NCBI GenBank assembly: GCA_018136815.1 | Contig: CM030931.1 | Location: 7,398,399 to 7,462,398 of the forward strand | Origin: Isochrysis galbana | Lineage: Eukaryota; Haptophyta; Isochrysidales; Isochrysidaceae | Direction of reading: 5' to 3' | Length of the DNA: 64,000 nucleotides | Shown: piece after piece, positions 19,929 through 29,900 of the stretch | How positions within the stretch are numbered: the stretch's first letter is position 1 | Layout of the letters: each line of letters starts with the position of its first letter | Notes under the pieces: generated by a model | Databases searched by the model: none | Told to the model about the DNA's origin: nothing | Seen by the model: the letters and a program-made list of their open reading frames with translations, nothing else | Position numbers and translations under genes: made by a program

Positions 19929-20379
19929 GATTTTTTTGGGTTCCTACCCATTGACGCTGTGTTCGTGCGTGCGGTGGAGTGTGAGTTCGACGGCGTGAGT
20001 CCCCGGACACCGGGCTGAGGAACGAGAACGGTCTCGCAGCGCGCCCGGCGTCGTTTTGAATTCGGGCTCTCCGAGATACAGTATTTAGTATTTGTACTGC
20101 CTCCAGACAAGCACCAACCAACCATGGCACTGAGACAGACAACCCTCACACGTTCCAAAACTGAGGTTCTTTTTAGTTTCTCCTTTATATCTCTCCTCAG
20201 CTTCGCAGAAATAAATCTGTACCCTCACAAATACCTTGTGGGTACATGCTGGCTTCATGGGACAGTCGGGGGGGGGCGTGCACTTCTCGAAAACACAATG
20301 AAACGAGCGATTTTCTAATGTGAATGGAGGTCCTGACACAAACGACAAACGCGTGTGATCTATGATCTGGAATCGAGAA

Positions 20380-21303
20380 CCTACTTTTATAAGTGGGGGT
20401 CAATGGGGGCCTCGCGCCCCCCTCTCTCCATTGCGGACACCCCCCGGGGTGGGCCCGTACATTCAACCCCAGCCCCTGCCCTCTGGCAGGGGCAGGGCAC
20501 TCATCAATACAGCCCAGACCCCTAGTGGGCGCGGGCCGCGAGCCGCACTCCCAGGCCCGCATGGGCCTGCTCTCGTACTGACTCCCCCCCCCATCCCTGG
20601 TCGCCAGGCAGACAGGGGCCTCAGGGCGGCACCCAAGGCCAGCGAGGCGAGCGAGGGAGAGGCAGGGGGGGCCAGGGGCTGAGCCCCAGCCTCCACTGCC
20701 CCCTGAGCTGCCCTTGCTGGCCCTCTGGGCGCCCCTGAAGGACCTCTGAGAGCAGGCCATGGCGCGCCGCATGGCGACGCGCCGCAGGGACCGGGGCGGA
20801 AGAGAATGGAACGAGGGAGAGGGGGGAATTTGCACCCCCCCGATGGAGTGTGGTGAGAAACGAGCCCCGTTTGCGTTAGCAAACGGGCGAAGGGGGGCGG
20901 CTGGCGACAGGAGAGGCGAGAAGAAGGGAGTGGCTCAAGACGTCCCTGTGGCAGGTATCGGGGGGCGCAGACATTTATTTCTTCGAGGACCGCTCGCGGC
21001 GCGAGCTGTAAGGGCCGTTCTCCTTTTTTGACGAGAGGTTCCTCCCCCCCCCCCCGGTGCTTTTTCCCGGAGAGTCGGCCGGCGTCGACCGGACCGCCTC
21101 AATGGGTTTTCGCTCATTTTAACTTGTGGGGAGTTAGAATGGGAGCCGGGGGCCTGCGAGGGGGGAGATGTGGAAGGGTGCATAGGAGTATGTATCTGTG
21201 ACAACAGCACGCGCCAAGGTGTACGGGCAGGTGCGCTGAGGGCTGTCGTGTTAGTACCGGGCTAGTGAGAGTAGTGGTACTAATGCTCAGATAGATTATA
21301 TTA
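20380..21303 (+). mobile_element. SINE-like retroposon, B type, 924 bp with 19-bp target duplication
   Basis: Flanked by identical 19-bp repeats TATGATCTGGAATCGAGAA at 20361-20379 and 21304-21322. It starts with the hairpin GGGGGCCTCGCGCCCCCC, then CCATTGCGGACACCCCC. It carries the shared core CACTGCCCCCTGAGCTG and CATGGCGCGCC, and ends with a distinctive tail (TTAGTACCGGGCTAGTGAGA...GCTCAGATAGATTATATTA). It has no credible protein frame; its GC-rich open frames are not conserved between copies. Confidence 0.9.
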
Positions 21304-21322
21304 TATGATCTGGAATCGAGAA

Positions 21323-21747
21323 TCGATCGACTCGCGACTTCCAAAGCGCCGTGACTTCAACTTGGATCGAGTCACCGAGCAGTGCCTCCAAGCGTTCCGC
21401 GAATATCCTCCGGAGAAATTAAATGCTTTACACGTGTGTTATTGTCCATTGTGGCGGCGGAAGGTCGGAATGATTACGCCTTAGGAGTACCGCATCGCTG
21501 TGACACCGTCTCTGACAGTGAATAGAGTGCTTGTCTTCAAAATGTTCGTAGTAAGTATAAATCGTCGTTTATACTTTATACACCAAACTAACTCACCATG
21601 TTAAGCTAGCGTGTACCCTGCCCACAGCCTAGCGCCTAAGTGGAATCCCTTCCTCAATCTGGTCGCCGCCCTTGCTTCCCAAAGTCTCCTATCTCCTAGG
21701 CATCTGAGTTTTGGAACGGAGGTAGTATTTATATTTCGGCCTATTTT
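21323..21747. other. Intergenic
   Basis: Nothing recognisable; AT-richer than the flanks. Confidence 0.3.
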
Positions 21748-21933
21748 GCCGTTTTTGGGTTACGCTTCGATGTGGGGGCTCCCGCGGGGGGGGTCTGGGC
21801 CCCAAAGGGCACCGAATATGTGCTAGATAGGTGTTTTCCGGGGTTTACACCGCTTTACTTTGGTGTATTTCCTCAATCGTCCTGACTTTTTCATCTTTAC
21901 ACCCTTAGAAGTTAAAATAGCGTTTGACCGCCC
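21748..21933 (+). repeat. Dispersed repeat F, copy 1
   Basis: From TTTTGCCGTTTTTGGGTTAC to GTTTGACCGCCCTA it matches 52066-52303. Both copies lie a few hundred bases upstream of a gene start, followed by a GA-rich tract. The terminal AGTTAAAA...TTGACCGCCCTA also occurs alone at 36619-36651 and, reversed, at 23886-23920. Confidence 0.7.
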
Positions 21934-22079
21934 TACTTCTTCTTCAGTATTCTCTGGATACGGGGCTATATACTCCTCATACAAAACGACGATTCTCGAT
22001 TCTCTTCTTCCCCCCCCGCGAGGCCCGCCCCCGCCCAAAATATCTTCTCTCTCCTTCCTGCTTTCCGTTCCCCTGCCCT

Positions 22080-22251
22080 CCCTTCTCTTGAAGGACGGAC
22101 GGAGGGGAGGGAGGGAGGGGGGAGGGGAGAGGGAGAGAGCGAGAGAGGGGGGGAGAGAGGGAGAGAGAGGGGGAGAGAGGGGGCGGGGAGAGAGGGAGGG
22201 AGGGGGGGAGAGAGGGCCAGAGGGACCGAGAGAGGGAGGGAGAGAGGCGTC
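22080..22251 (+). promoter_or_regulatory. Polypurine (GA) leader immediately before the HEAT gene
   Basis: About 170 bp of almost uninterrupted GGGAGAGAGGGAGAGA on the coding strand ending at the ATG. Similar purine or pyrimidine tracts precede several other starts in the window. It is likely a promoter or 5' UTR. Confidence 0.5.
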
Positions 22252-23724
22252 ATGTCCTTCCGCCCGTGCGTGCGCGCGCGCTCCGACGGCGAGCAGCTCT
22301 TCTTTCGCCTCGCTGACCCCCTCGTCGCCTCTGCCATCTGCGAGTGCCTTGACTTCGCCTCTCTCCAGGCAATCCCTCTCTCCATCCGCTCTCTCACAGA
22401 CGCCGCGAGGCACGAGTTCGAAACGAAAGCCCTAGCGCGGATACAGTCGATGGAGCATGAGGACGAACTCAAGCGCCGCTTCCGTAGGTCCATGCCAAAG
22501 GTTCTCGTAGACGGGAGGCGGCTGAGCGCGCTTGGACCCGGACGGCTCGTGGCGCTGTTGCCGAAGATCTTGCCGCTCCTCGAGTCAAACCACGAGGGAG
22601 CGCGCTATCAGGCGTTGTACGCGGTGCATACGCTGAACTCGAGCGTGCTCGCGCAGCACCTACCCGTCTTGCTCGGATTGGTTGCAGAGCACGACCACGA
22701 CATCCGTGACCTGGCCGGCACCATCATCACAAGACTTGACGCTGCTGACCTGGAACCTCGCGTTCCAATGCTTTTGGACTGCTTGCGGACGGGCATGGAG
22801 TCGACGTCTGAGATCCACAACCATTTCTGCTTACGCATCTTCTTTGAGACCGCCATGTTCGAAGTCTTGGCAAGGCATAAACTATTGGAACCGCATGCAG
22901 CTTGTCTTGTGGCCTTGATCAGCGAGCCAAAGAACCATGTTCTGGCCCGAACTGGTGCTCTGAAACAGCTCACCAAACTGAGAGTACCGGTAGTCGCGCC
23001 ACATCTGAACACAATTGCGAAAATTGCTCGATGTGACCCATTCCCAGAGATACGTGTGATGGCGTACGATGCGCTCCTCAGCTTGGGTGACATGACGCTC
23101 CTAGGGCCGCATGTTCCATCCTTCCTGGAAGATTTGTCCGATAGCAAAGAGCTGATCCGAGATGCAGCCAATACTTTGCTCGAGGTGCTCCCGTCGAATG
23201 TGCTTGAAGCCCATGAGGTTGCACTTCTGAAGATTCTCCAGAAGGGACCGTCAGATGCGCGCAGGCGCGTGATCGCAATTCTTGGGAAGCTCAGCTTCAA
23301 GTTCCGTAATGAACACCTACCCAAACTTTTGCTGCCGTTCCTGCAACCCCGGCGTGATGGCTCCAGCGCCCAAGACACCGCTAGCCTCATATGTACCGTC
23401 TTCTCGGCACTGCGTGAACTCGATCCTTCCTCTCTCACTCCACTGATACCAACCATCTTGCATTGTCTATCCCACGCGCCTGATTCCGTGCGGTACGCAG
23501 CCGTCACTACACTTAGCTACACGGAGCCTGGTGCGCTCGCTCGTCACGTTCCATGCCTGCTGCAAGCGCTCTCTCAATCATGGGAGAGAGAGGCGACACG
23601 GCGTCCTCTTCTAGAGGTACTCGGGCGGCTGGACGCGCAGGCCCTCGGCCCGCATGCGCCCGCTCTCATGGCGCTTTTCCTACGGGGCGATTGGGCACCT
23701 ACACGGAGGTCAGTCGATGATTGA
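22252..23724 (+). CDS. HEAT/ARM-repeat protein, single exon
   Basis: A 490-residue intact frame whose ATG directly follows a GA tract. The whole protein from about residue 80 is made of roughly 38-40-residue helical repeats. Their second helix ends with patterns such as HEGARYQALYAVHTL, HDIRDLAGTIITRL, PEIRVMAYDALLSLGD, KELIRDAANTLLEV, PDSVRYAAVTTLSY. This is the HEAT consensus (R..A...L..L). At least ten repeats are visible. Such solenoids are protein-interaction scaffolds (adaptors, PP2A- or importin-like). No catalytic domain or signal peptide is present. The N-terminal 70 residues contain a helical segment that could be an F-box-like piece, which is only a guess. The C-terminus (RGDWAPTRRSVDD) is compatible with a natural end. 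The specific partner cannot be told from sequence. Confidence 0.8.
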   Translation: MSFRPCVRARSDGEQLFFRLADPLVASAICECLDFASLQAIPLSIRSLTDAARHEFETKALARIQSMEHEDELKRRFRRSMPKVLVDGRRLSALGPGRLVALLPKILPLLESNHEGARYQALYAVHTLNSSVLAQHLPVLLGLVAEHDHDIRDLAGTIITRLDAADLEPRVPMLLDCLRTGMESTSEIHNHFCLRIFFETAMFEVLARHKLLEPHAACLVALISEPKNHVLARTGALKQLTKLRVPVVAPHLNTIAKIARCDPFPEIRVMAYDALLSLGDMTLLGPHVPSFLEDLSDSKELIRDAANTLLEVLPSNVLEAHEVALLKILQKGPSDARRRVIAILGKLSFKFRNEHLPKLLLPFLQPRRDGSSAQDTASLICTVFSALRELDPSSLTPLIPTILHCLSHAPDSVRYAAVTTLSYTEPGALARHVPCLLQALSQSWEREATRRPLLEVLGRLDAQALGPHAPALMALFLRGDWAPTRRSVDD

Positions 23725-23885
23725 GAGCGTCAGCTGTCGAGTGAATTGATATCTTATCACATGATCCTTGGGCTTGGGCTGCGTTGTGCACCCGTATTGC
23801 CCTACGTTTAGCGAGGCTAGGTGTGTGCACACCGTGCCATGTTGTGCAGTATCGAGTCGGAGAGCAAGGGCGCCGCGTGCTATGG

Positions 23886-23920
23886 GTAGGGCGGTCAGAT
23901 GGGGGATTTTAACTACTAAT
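23886..23920 (-). repeat. Repeat F terminal sequence, reversed copy
   Basis: TAGGGCGGTCAGATGGGGGA followed by TTTTAACTACTAATAA is the reverse complement of the 3' end seen at 36619-36651 and 21902-21933, with a few mismatches. Confidence 0.55.
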
Positions 23921-24009
23921 AAGGGTGGCATTTCGGGTGGGGGGGTTGACAGACCATGCTAGGTTCGCTGAAGGCGTCCTCTCTCTCCCTGTCTATAATA
24001 ATAATATTG

Positions 24010-24908
24010 GCAACTAAGTTTATACTTAGTTCGCCCAGGGGGGGGCACGAGCCCCCCCCTCCCTCCACTCCTCCCCCCGCCATGGGCGGGAGGAACCACC
24101 CACCACCCACTCTCCTGGCACGCCTGATGGCTTGCCAGGAGCACACAGCCCTGCTGACCCATTCCTCTCCCCACAGGCCCGCCTGACTCGCCCGCCCTAG
24201 CCCGTCGTGGCCTGCCCATCCCTCTAACCAGCCCCTCCTCCCCCTAGGCCCCCCTGATCAGGACCCCCCAGCCCCTAGCCAGCTCCAGTCGACTGGCAGG
24301 GGCTCGAGAGCCAGCGAGGGAGAGGCAGGAGGGGCCAGGGCCATGCCTTAGCCTCACCTGCCCCCTGAGCTGCGCTCCCAGGCCCCTGTCGGCCTCATGG
24401 GGTCCTGAAGAGGGGCCGCAGGCGCGCGCCATGGGCCCCCGCCGCAGGGAAGAGAGGAGGAAAAGGGAAGAGGGAGGGGAGGGGGGAGCGGCAGCTCTCC
24501 CCTCCGGCAGAAACGTGTCTTCTCGCCCCGTTTGGGTAAGAGAAGACGGGGGCGCCAGAGCCAGGAGGGAAGGGCCGCGGCTCGCCGCGGCCACTCGCTT
24601 CGGCGAGGAGAGATTAGCGCTCCTGGGCCCCTATTCACGAGTGCCCCCCCCCCCACCTGCGTTGCTTTTACCCGAACGAAAGGGGTTTTCCCCCAGCGTG
24701 GACTCAAGGAGAGGACGTGCTGGGGTGCGCGGGGTCGGTGCGTGCACTGGGGGGAGGACAAATATCGAGGGGAGGGGGCAGTGCCCCCTCCCCCCGGTAG
24801 CACTCGGACACTTGGCTCGTCAGGCATGGCGGGATTCCGGGACGGAAAATTTGTGTCCAATTAGCTAGTGGGGTTGGCTAGGATATAACATAATAACATT
24901 AATTATTT
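24010..24908 (+). mobile_element. SINE-like retroposon, D type, 899 bp with 11-bp target duplication
   Basis: Flanked by TAATAATATTG at 23999-24009 and 24909-24919. Its 5' end (AACTAAGTTTATACTTAGTT, then the GGGGGGCACGAGCCCCCC hairpin) is shared with the A type. Its core has CTGCCCCCTGAGCTG and CGCGCGCCATGG. Its 3' half is specific to D and matches the inverted copy at 33857-34719, ending in GGCTAGGATATAACATAATA. Confidence 0.88.
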
Positions 24909-25169
24909 TAATAATATTGAGCATTAGTGCCACTAATCTCAGTCTAGCCTGTCGCACCAACACGCCAAGCCATGACGCACATGAGAGGCTAGACTAATGT
25001 GGTATTTCGAAATGGCGCCACCAAATTTCAAAGTCAAAGTGGCGCGACGGCAGCTAGACTTTGGGTTAGAGTTTCGCGGGGTTGCGTTAGATTGTGTGGT
25101 GTGGGAAGGTGTGTGTGTCGGGTACCATGTATGCCGGTGGGTGCGTGTACGGCTCGGGTGGGGGCCGGA

Positions 25170-25837
25170 TGCCGCGCTAAGGTACATAGATATCACGCGG
25201 TATTTTATCTCATCGATGTTAATTTCTATTGATACGCATCTACCCTCTAGTATGATTTCCATTGTGTCCGGTCTGACGGTTATCCTGCCGGCTCCATCTC
25301 TGATCGCCACAGCGACGCCGCCGGCAGGGTCCCTCAGCTCTCCTGGGGCGGCAAACCACGACCACCCTAACAGGGCGGCTGTTCTGTGCGCCCGGAGGTG
25401 CGTCCCATCTTCATATGCATGAAGTTCTTGGAGCGCTAGTATGTCTATCTTCGCCTTCCGCGCTTGCGACAGCACTGCGGCTAATCTGCCGCCTTTAGTG
25501 CCGTTGAGGTTGTAGGTCGCGATTGCGACAGGTCCCTCACCTGGGTATCCAAGGGTGGAGTCGAAGGTAAGCCTGGGGCGGGGGGGGGATCTTCCTTTAG
25601 TCATGCGCATTATCCGGCGCCTCGCCGCCAGCGCGTAGGCGCGCGCCGAGGTAGGAGCGTACTCTGGGTGGAGGAAGAGGCAAGCCGGGCCGTTCAGGCA
25701 GACGCCCGGGATCTTTTTGTGCGGGTGGAGATGGCAGCGGATCGTGCACTTATTGTCGATCCATGCTCCGGGAACTTCGTGCGATAGATTGCATCGGACT
25801 CCGCGTTTGTTGCGGAGGCATAGACCTTGCGTGCCCC
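25170..25837 (-). pseudogene. LINE fragment: CCCH zinc fingers fused to EEP endonuclease
   Basis: On the minus strand one open frame reads first TQGLCLRNKRGVRCNLSHEV, then KCTIRCHLHPHKKIPGVCLN and GPACLFLHPEYAP (two C-x-C/C-x-H type fingers). About 45 residues later it reads VAIATYNLNGTKGGRLAAVL, then DILALQELHA. YNLNG and LQELH are the N-terminal catalytic motifs of LINE AP-type endonucleases, and VRPDTMEIILEGRCVSIEIN...VISMYLS follows. The endonuclease is cut after YLS at about 25170 and no reverse transcriptase remains. The finger block is over 80 percent identical to the one ending at 50586, so both come from one LINE family. Confidence 0.82.
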
Positions 25838-26383
25838 TGGTCGACAGGCAGACAGGTGCAGAGTGGGGGCCCCAGAGGCCCAGGAGCGCCAGCGAGGGAG
25901 AGGCAGGGGAGACCAGGGCCCAGCCCCAACCTCCTCTGCCCCCTGAGCTGGCCTCCAGGAGCCTCCAGGGGCCGCCAGAGGGCAGCTGCAGGCCTGCCGC
26001 AGGCGCGCCATCGCGCGTGCCGCAGGAGAGGGGAGAGAGAGCGCGGAGAAGGGGGTGGGCGCGAGCGAGAGCTCCGCTCACCGAAAAATTGGTAAGTCCC
26101 GCACCTGTTTACAGGATAAGTCGGGACAGAGTAGGCCGCCCACTCGGAGACACAGGAGGAAGGGGGGGAATGATCACCGGGGGGGGGCGCGGGCCACCGG
26201 ACCATATCTAAGCCCTTCACCCCTATCCCCCTAGTAGTGCACGGGGGGAGCCGCCTTATGGCGGGGGGAGAAGGGCCGGGGGAGTGGGGGTGTAGAAAGT
26301 ATGCTACGTGCTACGTGTAGTAGGTAGTGGTTCCATTCGCCGCGAGTGCGGTAAGAATATTAGAAGGTTCTAGGGGTACCAAA
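25838..26383 (+). mobile_element. SINE-like retroposon, A type, 5'-truncated
   Basis: Begins inside the core (CCTGGTCGACAGGCAGACAG) and runs through the hairpin (GGTAAGTCCCGCACCTGTTT) to the tail GTGCGGTAAGAATATTAGAA. It abuts the LINE fragment directly. Confidence 0.82.
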
Positions 26384-26450
26384 TGAAGGCAAACGACCTG
26401 GACATTTGATCGCTCCATTTGAGATGTCCCATAATTGACGGAACGACACC
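26384..26450 (+). repeat. 25-bp string followed at once by 54-bp conserved motif, copy 4
   Basis: 26384-26408 is the 25-bp string also seen, reversed, at 10765. The conserved motif (GGACATTTGATCGCTCCATT...GACGGAACGACACC) starts about 26400, overlapping its end. This is the only place where the two repeats touch. Confidence 0.75.
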
Positions 26451-26908
26451 TCAACACTCAGATGTCAGATGTTTGATTTTTATAAGTAGTATCAAAAGGG
26501 TTTAGCTATCAGTTAGCGCGTAACCATACGTTGGCTCACGGGTAACGTTGGGGGCACTCGTCGCCCTCATTTAAATAACAATCAACGATCTCATCAAACA
26601 TCAAGCAGGTGTCGCGCCGATCGCCAACTAGATACACAATGTAATGCAAGCAGCCAAAAGCACAAAATGTGTGCACACGATAGGCTGGCAAGACGTAAGT
26701 GAGGACACGCTCGGCGCTGCACGCTCTCTATGCATGGTTTCAGCCGAGCTAACCCGTCGGCTTCGACGTCCGTAAGTCATCATCTCTCCCTCTAATCGAC
26801 GATCGATCATACCCGCCAATCCAGAACTAATCAAACAAGCCATGATCGTAAAATTTACGCTTTGAAGGCGTCTCGAATGCCTCAAGATACCGACGCCATG
26901 GTCACCAC
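26451..26908. other. 3' flank of SPEF2
   Basis: No gene is seen; presumably 3' UTR and spacer. Confidence 0.3.
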
Positions 26909-29900
26909 TCACATCTTGAGCGCGTTCTGTGCCCTTGCATGCATCGCACCGACCATGGCGTACACCTCCTTGGGCAAGTACGCTTTGCAGGCATTGAGCA
27001 TAGCACGACCAAACGGGTGGCGCGCCATATGAGCATGGGCGACCAATTCGTCCTCTCCCAGTTGTAGCTCTTGCCACAGCCGATCTATCGCGGGCGCCGA
27101 GAATGGGTCCGTATACGTGGCTGGCGCGACTCCTGCTGCGGGCACGGGCATATCACGATGGAGTACCGCGTAGAGTTCGGCCTTCGAGAGGGAGCTCGAA
27201 TCTACGCCCGCCACCGGCGGTCGAAGAAATCCGACCACGACAAAGGCCTTCGAGGCCTCGTTGCAAAAGTACAAAAGAAGCCGTGCAACGTCAAGGGTTC
27301 CTGAAGGGTCAGCGAAGAGGTCCCATAGAGTCGCCTTCAGCGCATCGCCCACCGGATATGTCCCCTCTGCGGGCGCTAACTCATCCTCGAACCAAAGGCG
27401 TGTCTCATCGTATTGATCGCGATCAAGCAACAAACGAGTCGGTACGCGCGCCGCAGCAGGTTGGTCCTGTTCGCCCGCAGCCTCGGCACCCGCACTCTCA
27501 CCCGGAACATTGTCTTCTGGCGGCGGCGCTTCCCCCTCTACTGCGACATCGGACGGGGGCTCCTCACCCAGCAGCTCAACCCGACCGGCCGATCGCGCCG
27601 CCTTCTCCAGCGTTGCCAAGAGCGCCTCTTTGGACGGGCGCGAGACGGGGGCGAGAGCGGCCACGAACTCCGGCCACGCGACAAGCGGCGGCTCTCCTGC
27701 AGCAAAGGCTGCTGCGATCTTGGCGTACTCTGGCGCGCCGAGCGGCCGCCAAGCTGCTGGCAGTGGCGGCTCTTCCACATCGAAGGCGCCAACAGAGAGC
27801 TGCTCGAGTGTCGCGGCTAAAACCGAGGAGGGTAGCAGATCCGTAGCCGCTGCAATCTGCTTGAGGCGAGCTCCAAGGGAAGCTAGCTGAACAATAGTAA
27901 ACTTGTCCACCTCAGCTGGCTGGATGACTGGTGGCAAAGGCGGCGGTGGGGTTGGAGGCACGAGTAGCAGCGACTCGTCCACAACGAGGACTTCGTTCTC
28001 CAGAGTCAGAGAGTGCACGAGCATGTCGCCAGCCTCGGCAGCTTTACGCATAACAGAGGCGAGGGCGGAGATCGACTCGGACTCCTTGCGCATATGCTCG
28101 CCGAGCATATTGTCGAGTTCTGATTGAAGCCGCTCGGCCTGCCGCTTGAGCTCTGAGATCATGCCGCAACCGTAGCGAGCTAGAGCGGTTAGCCGGCGGA
28201 CGAGCTTGCATCGTTCGCCTTCGAAAGCAGCTGCGAGCGACACAGACCACTCTGTGGCCAACAGTTCCTCACGGGACGGGCCCTCCTCACCCTCAGTCGG
28301 AGAAGGCGGCGCCTGCACAGCGGGAATCGGCTCGGAATACGAGCGGACAAGGAGCGAGACGGCATCCGTTAGGGTGGGCACTGCGCCGGCCGCACTGTCT
28401 TTAGCGCCCTTGCCGGAGCCCTTGGCGTTTGCCGCACCACCCTTTGCGGGGGTGCTGGTGCCGCCTCCGGCGCGGCTCGTAAAATCGATAGCAGGAATTT
28501 CAAGAGAGACAGCCTCGGGAACGGGCGCTTGTGCCAGCTCGGGCAATGGCAGATCGACGGGGCGGCCTGCGCGGAGCGAGGCGTACAGCTTGAGCACGGC
28601 ACATGTGCGCACATAGCGGTTGGTCTCAGCGTCCGACATGGCGAGGAGCGCGAGCACAATGCGTAGCGCATGTTGCGCGAGCCAACCATCATTATGGAGT
28701 TCGCCGATGAAGCCCTCAGCGGCCGAGCGGCGTTGGTCAGAAAGTGACCACAGAGCTTCCTGCATGTCCTCCACAATCATGTGCAACTCTTCTTTGCCAC
28801 GATCCTGAAGGGGGCGGGGAGACCGAGGTCAACGTGGCAAAGTTTCCAACCACCAGAAGACAAGTAGGAATATACACGTCCTGCGACGAGTACGGAATCG
28901 GGGTGGAATGTGATGGCGCACCTGATGCCGGAGTGCATCGGGCATCGCATTGAATTTGCTTTGCGTATTAGTCACCACCTCCTGCCGTTTGTCGGTTGCG
29001 CGCAACATTGACACGAGTTCCGCACGTGAGGCGGCTGACCGCTGCAAGGTTCTATGGCGCAGGTCGCGCATCGAGCGGAGCGCCTCGCCACACGCGGCAA
29101 TGAAGTCTCCCTCAACACCCTTCCATTGGTCGAGCACTGTTCCAGCGAGCGCTGGAGTGAGTTGAGGTGGAAAGGGCGCTTCATTTACCCGGTCCTCCTC
29201 CACCGCCGGTTGATCCGTTTCCTCACCCTCGCGCGCGGTGAGCTCTTCCTCTGCCACGGCAGCAGCCTCAGCGGCCGCGGCGGCCTCAGCGGCGGCGGTC
29301 GCCGCGGCCTCTTCTTCGGATGCCCGAGCTTTGGCGGCCTCCTCCGCAGCGAGAGATGCCTTGTGCTCGAGAAGTGCTCGCACGGCATTATCCACCTCGA
29401 TGGCGACGGCGTCAAAGTTGGCTTCCCCAGAGAGTGCAAGCATCACGTTGAGCTTCACAAGCCACTCAGTGAGGGGGCCCTCTGCCTCAGCATACGCGGC
29501 GAGGGCCGGTCCGAGCTGCGCCTCAGTGTTGGAGGCGCCCGCTAGCGGAATCAGGCGTTCTTGAAGTCCGGGTTCCTCTGGAGGTGGGTCCAACTCGACG
29601 TGGTACACGATCCCGGTGGCAGGATCGAGCCTCCGTCCAAGCGCACGCGCGCGGGCCGTCTCATCTGACACGTCAAGCCGGATCACAAGGTCGAGCCCAG
29701 GGGGTGGCCGTTCTTCCGGCGGTGGAGGGTCCGCAGGAGGTGGCGCGACCTTTGAGCCCTTGGGCTTCGACGCAGCCACCTCATCGGGGGCGTATCCGGT
29801 GAGCAGCTTCTCAAGCAGTTTCGCCTGCGCCGCAGATGCAGGATACGAATCGAGGACGAATCCCGAGTAGGAGACCGGGTCGACCTCGTGGATGGCTGCA

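Noticed and set aside
20197..21210. Several frames of 90-210 residues in GC-rich sequence
   Set aside because: They fall inside a retroposon with target duplications and are not conserved in frame in other copies.
24939..26081. One 380-residue minus-strand gene
   Set aside because: It is a chimera of frames: unknown sequence, a LINE fragment and antisense SINE. Only the middle is meaningful.
28829..28921. Continuation of the SPEF2 frame to VRHHIPPRFR...LPR
   Set aside because: This is intron read-through; the GTGCGC donor and TTCAG acceptor join the conserved DALRHQ to DRGKEELHMIVED.
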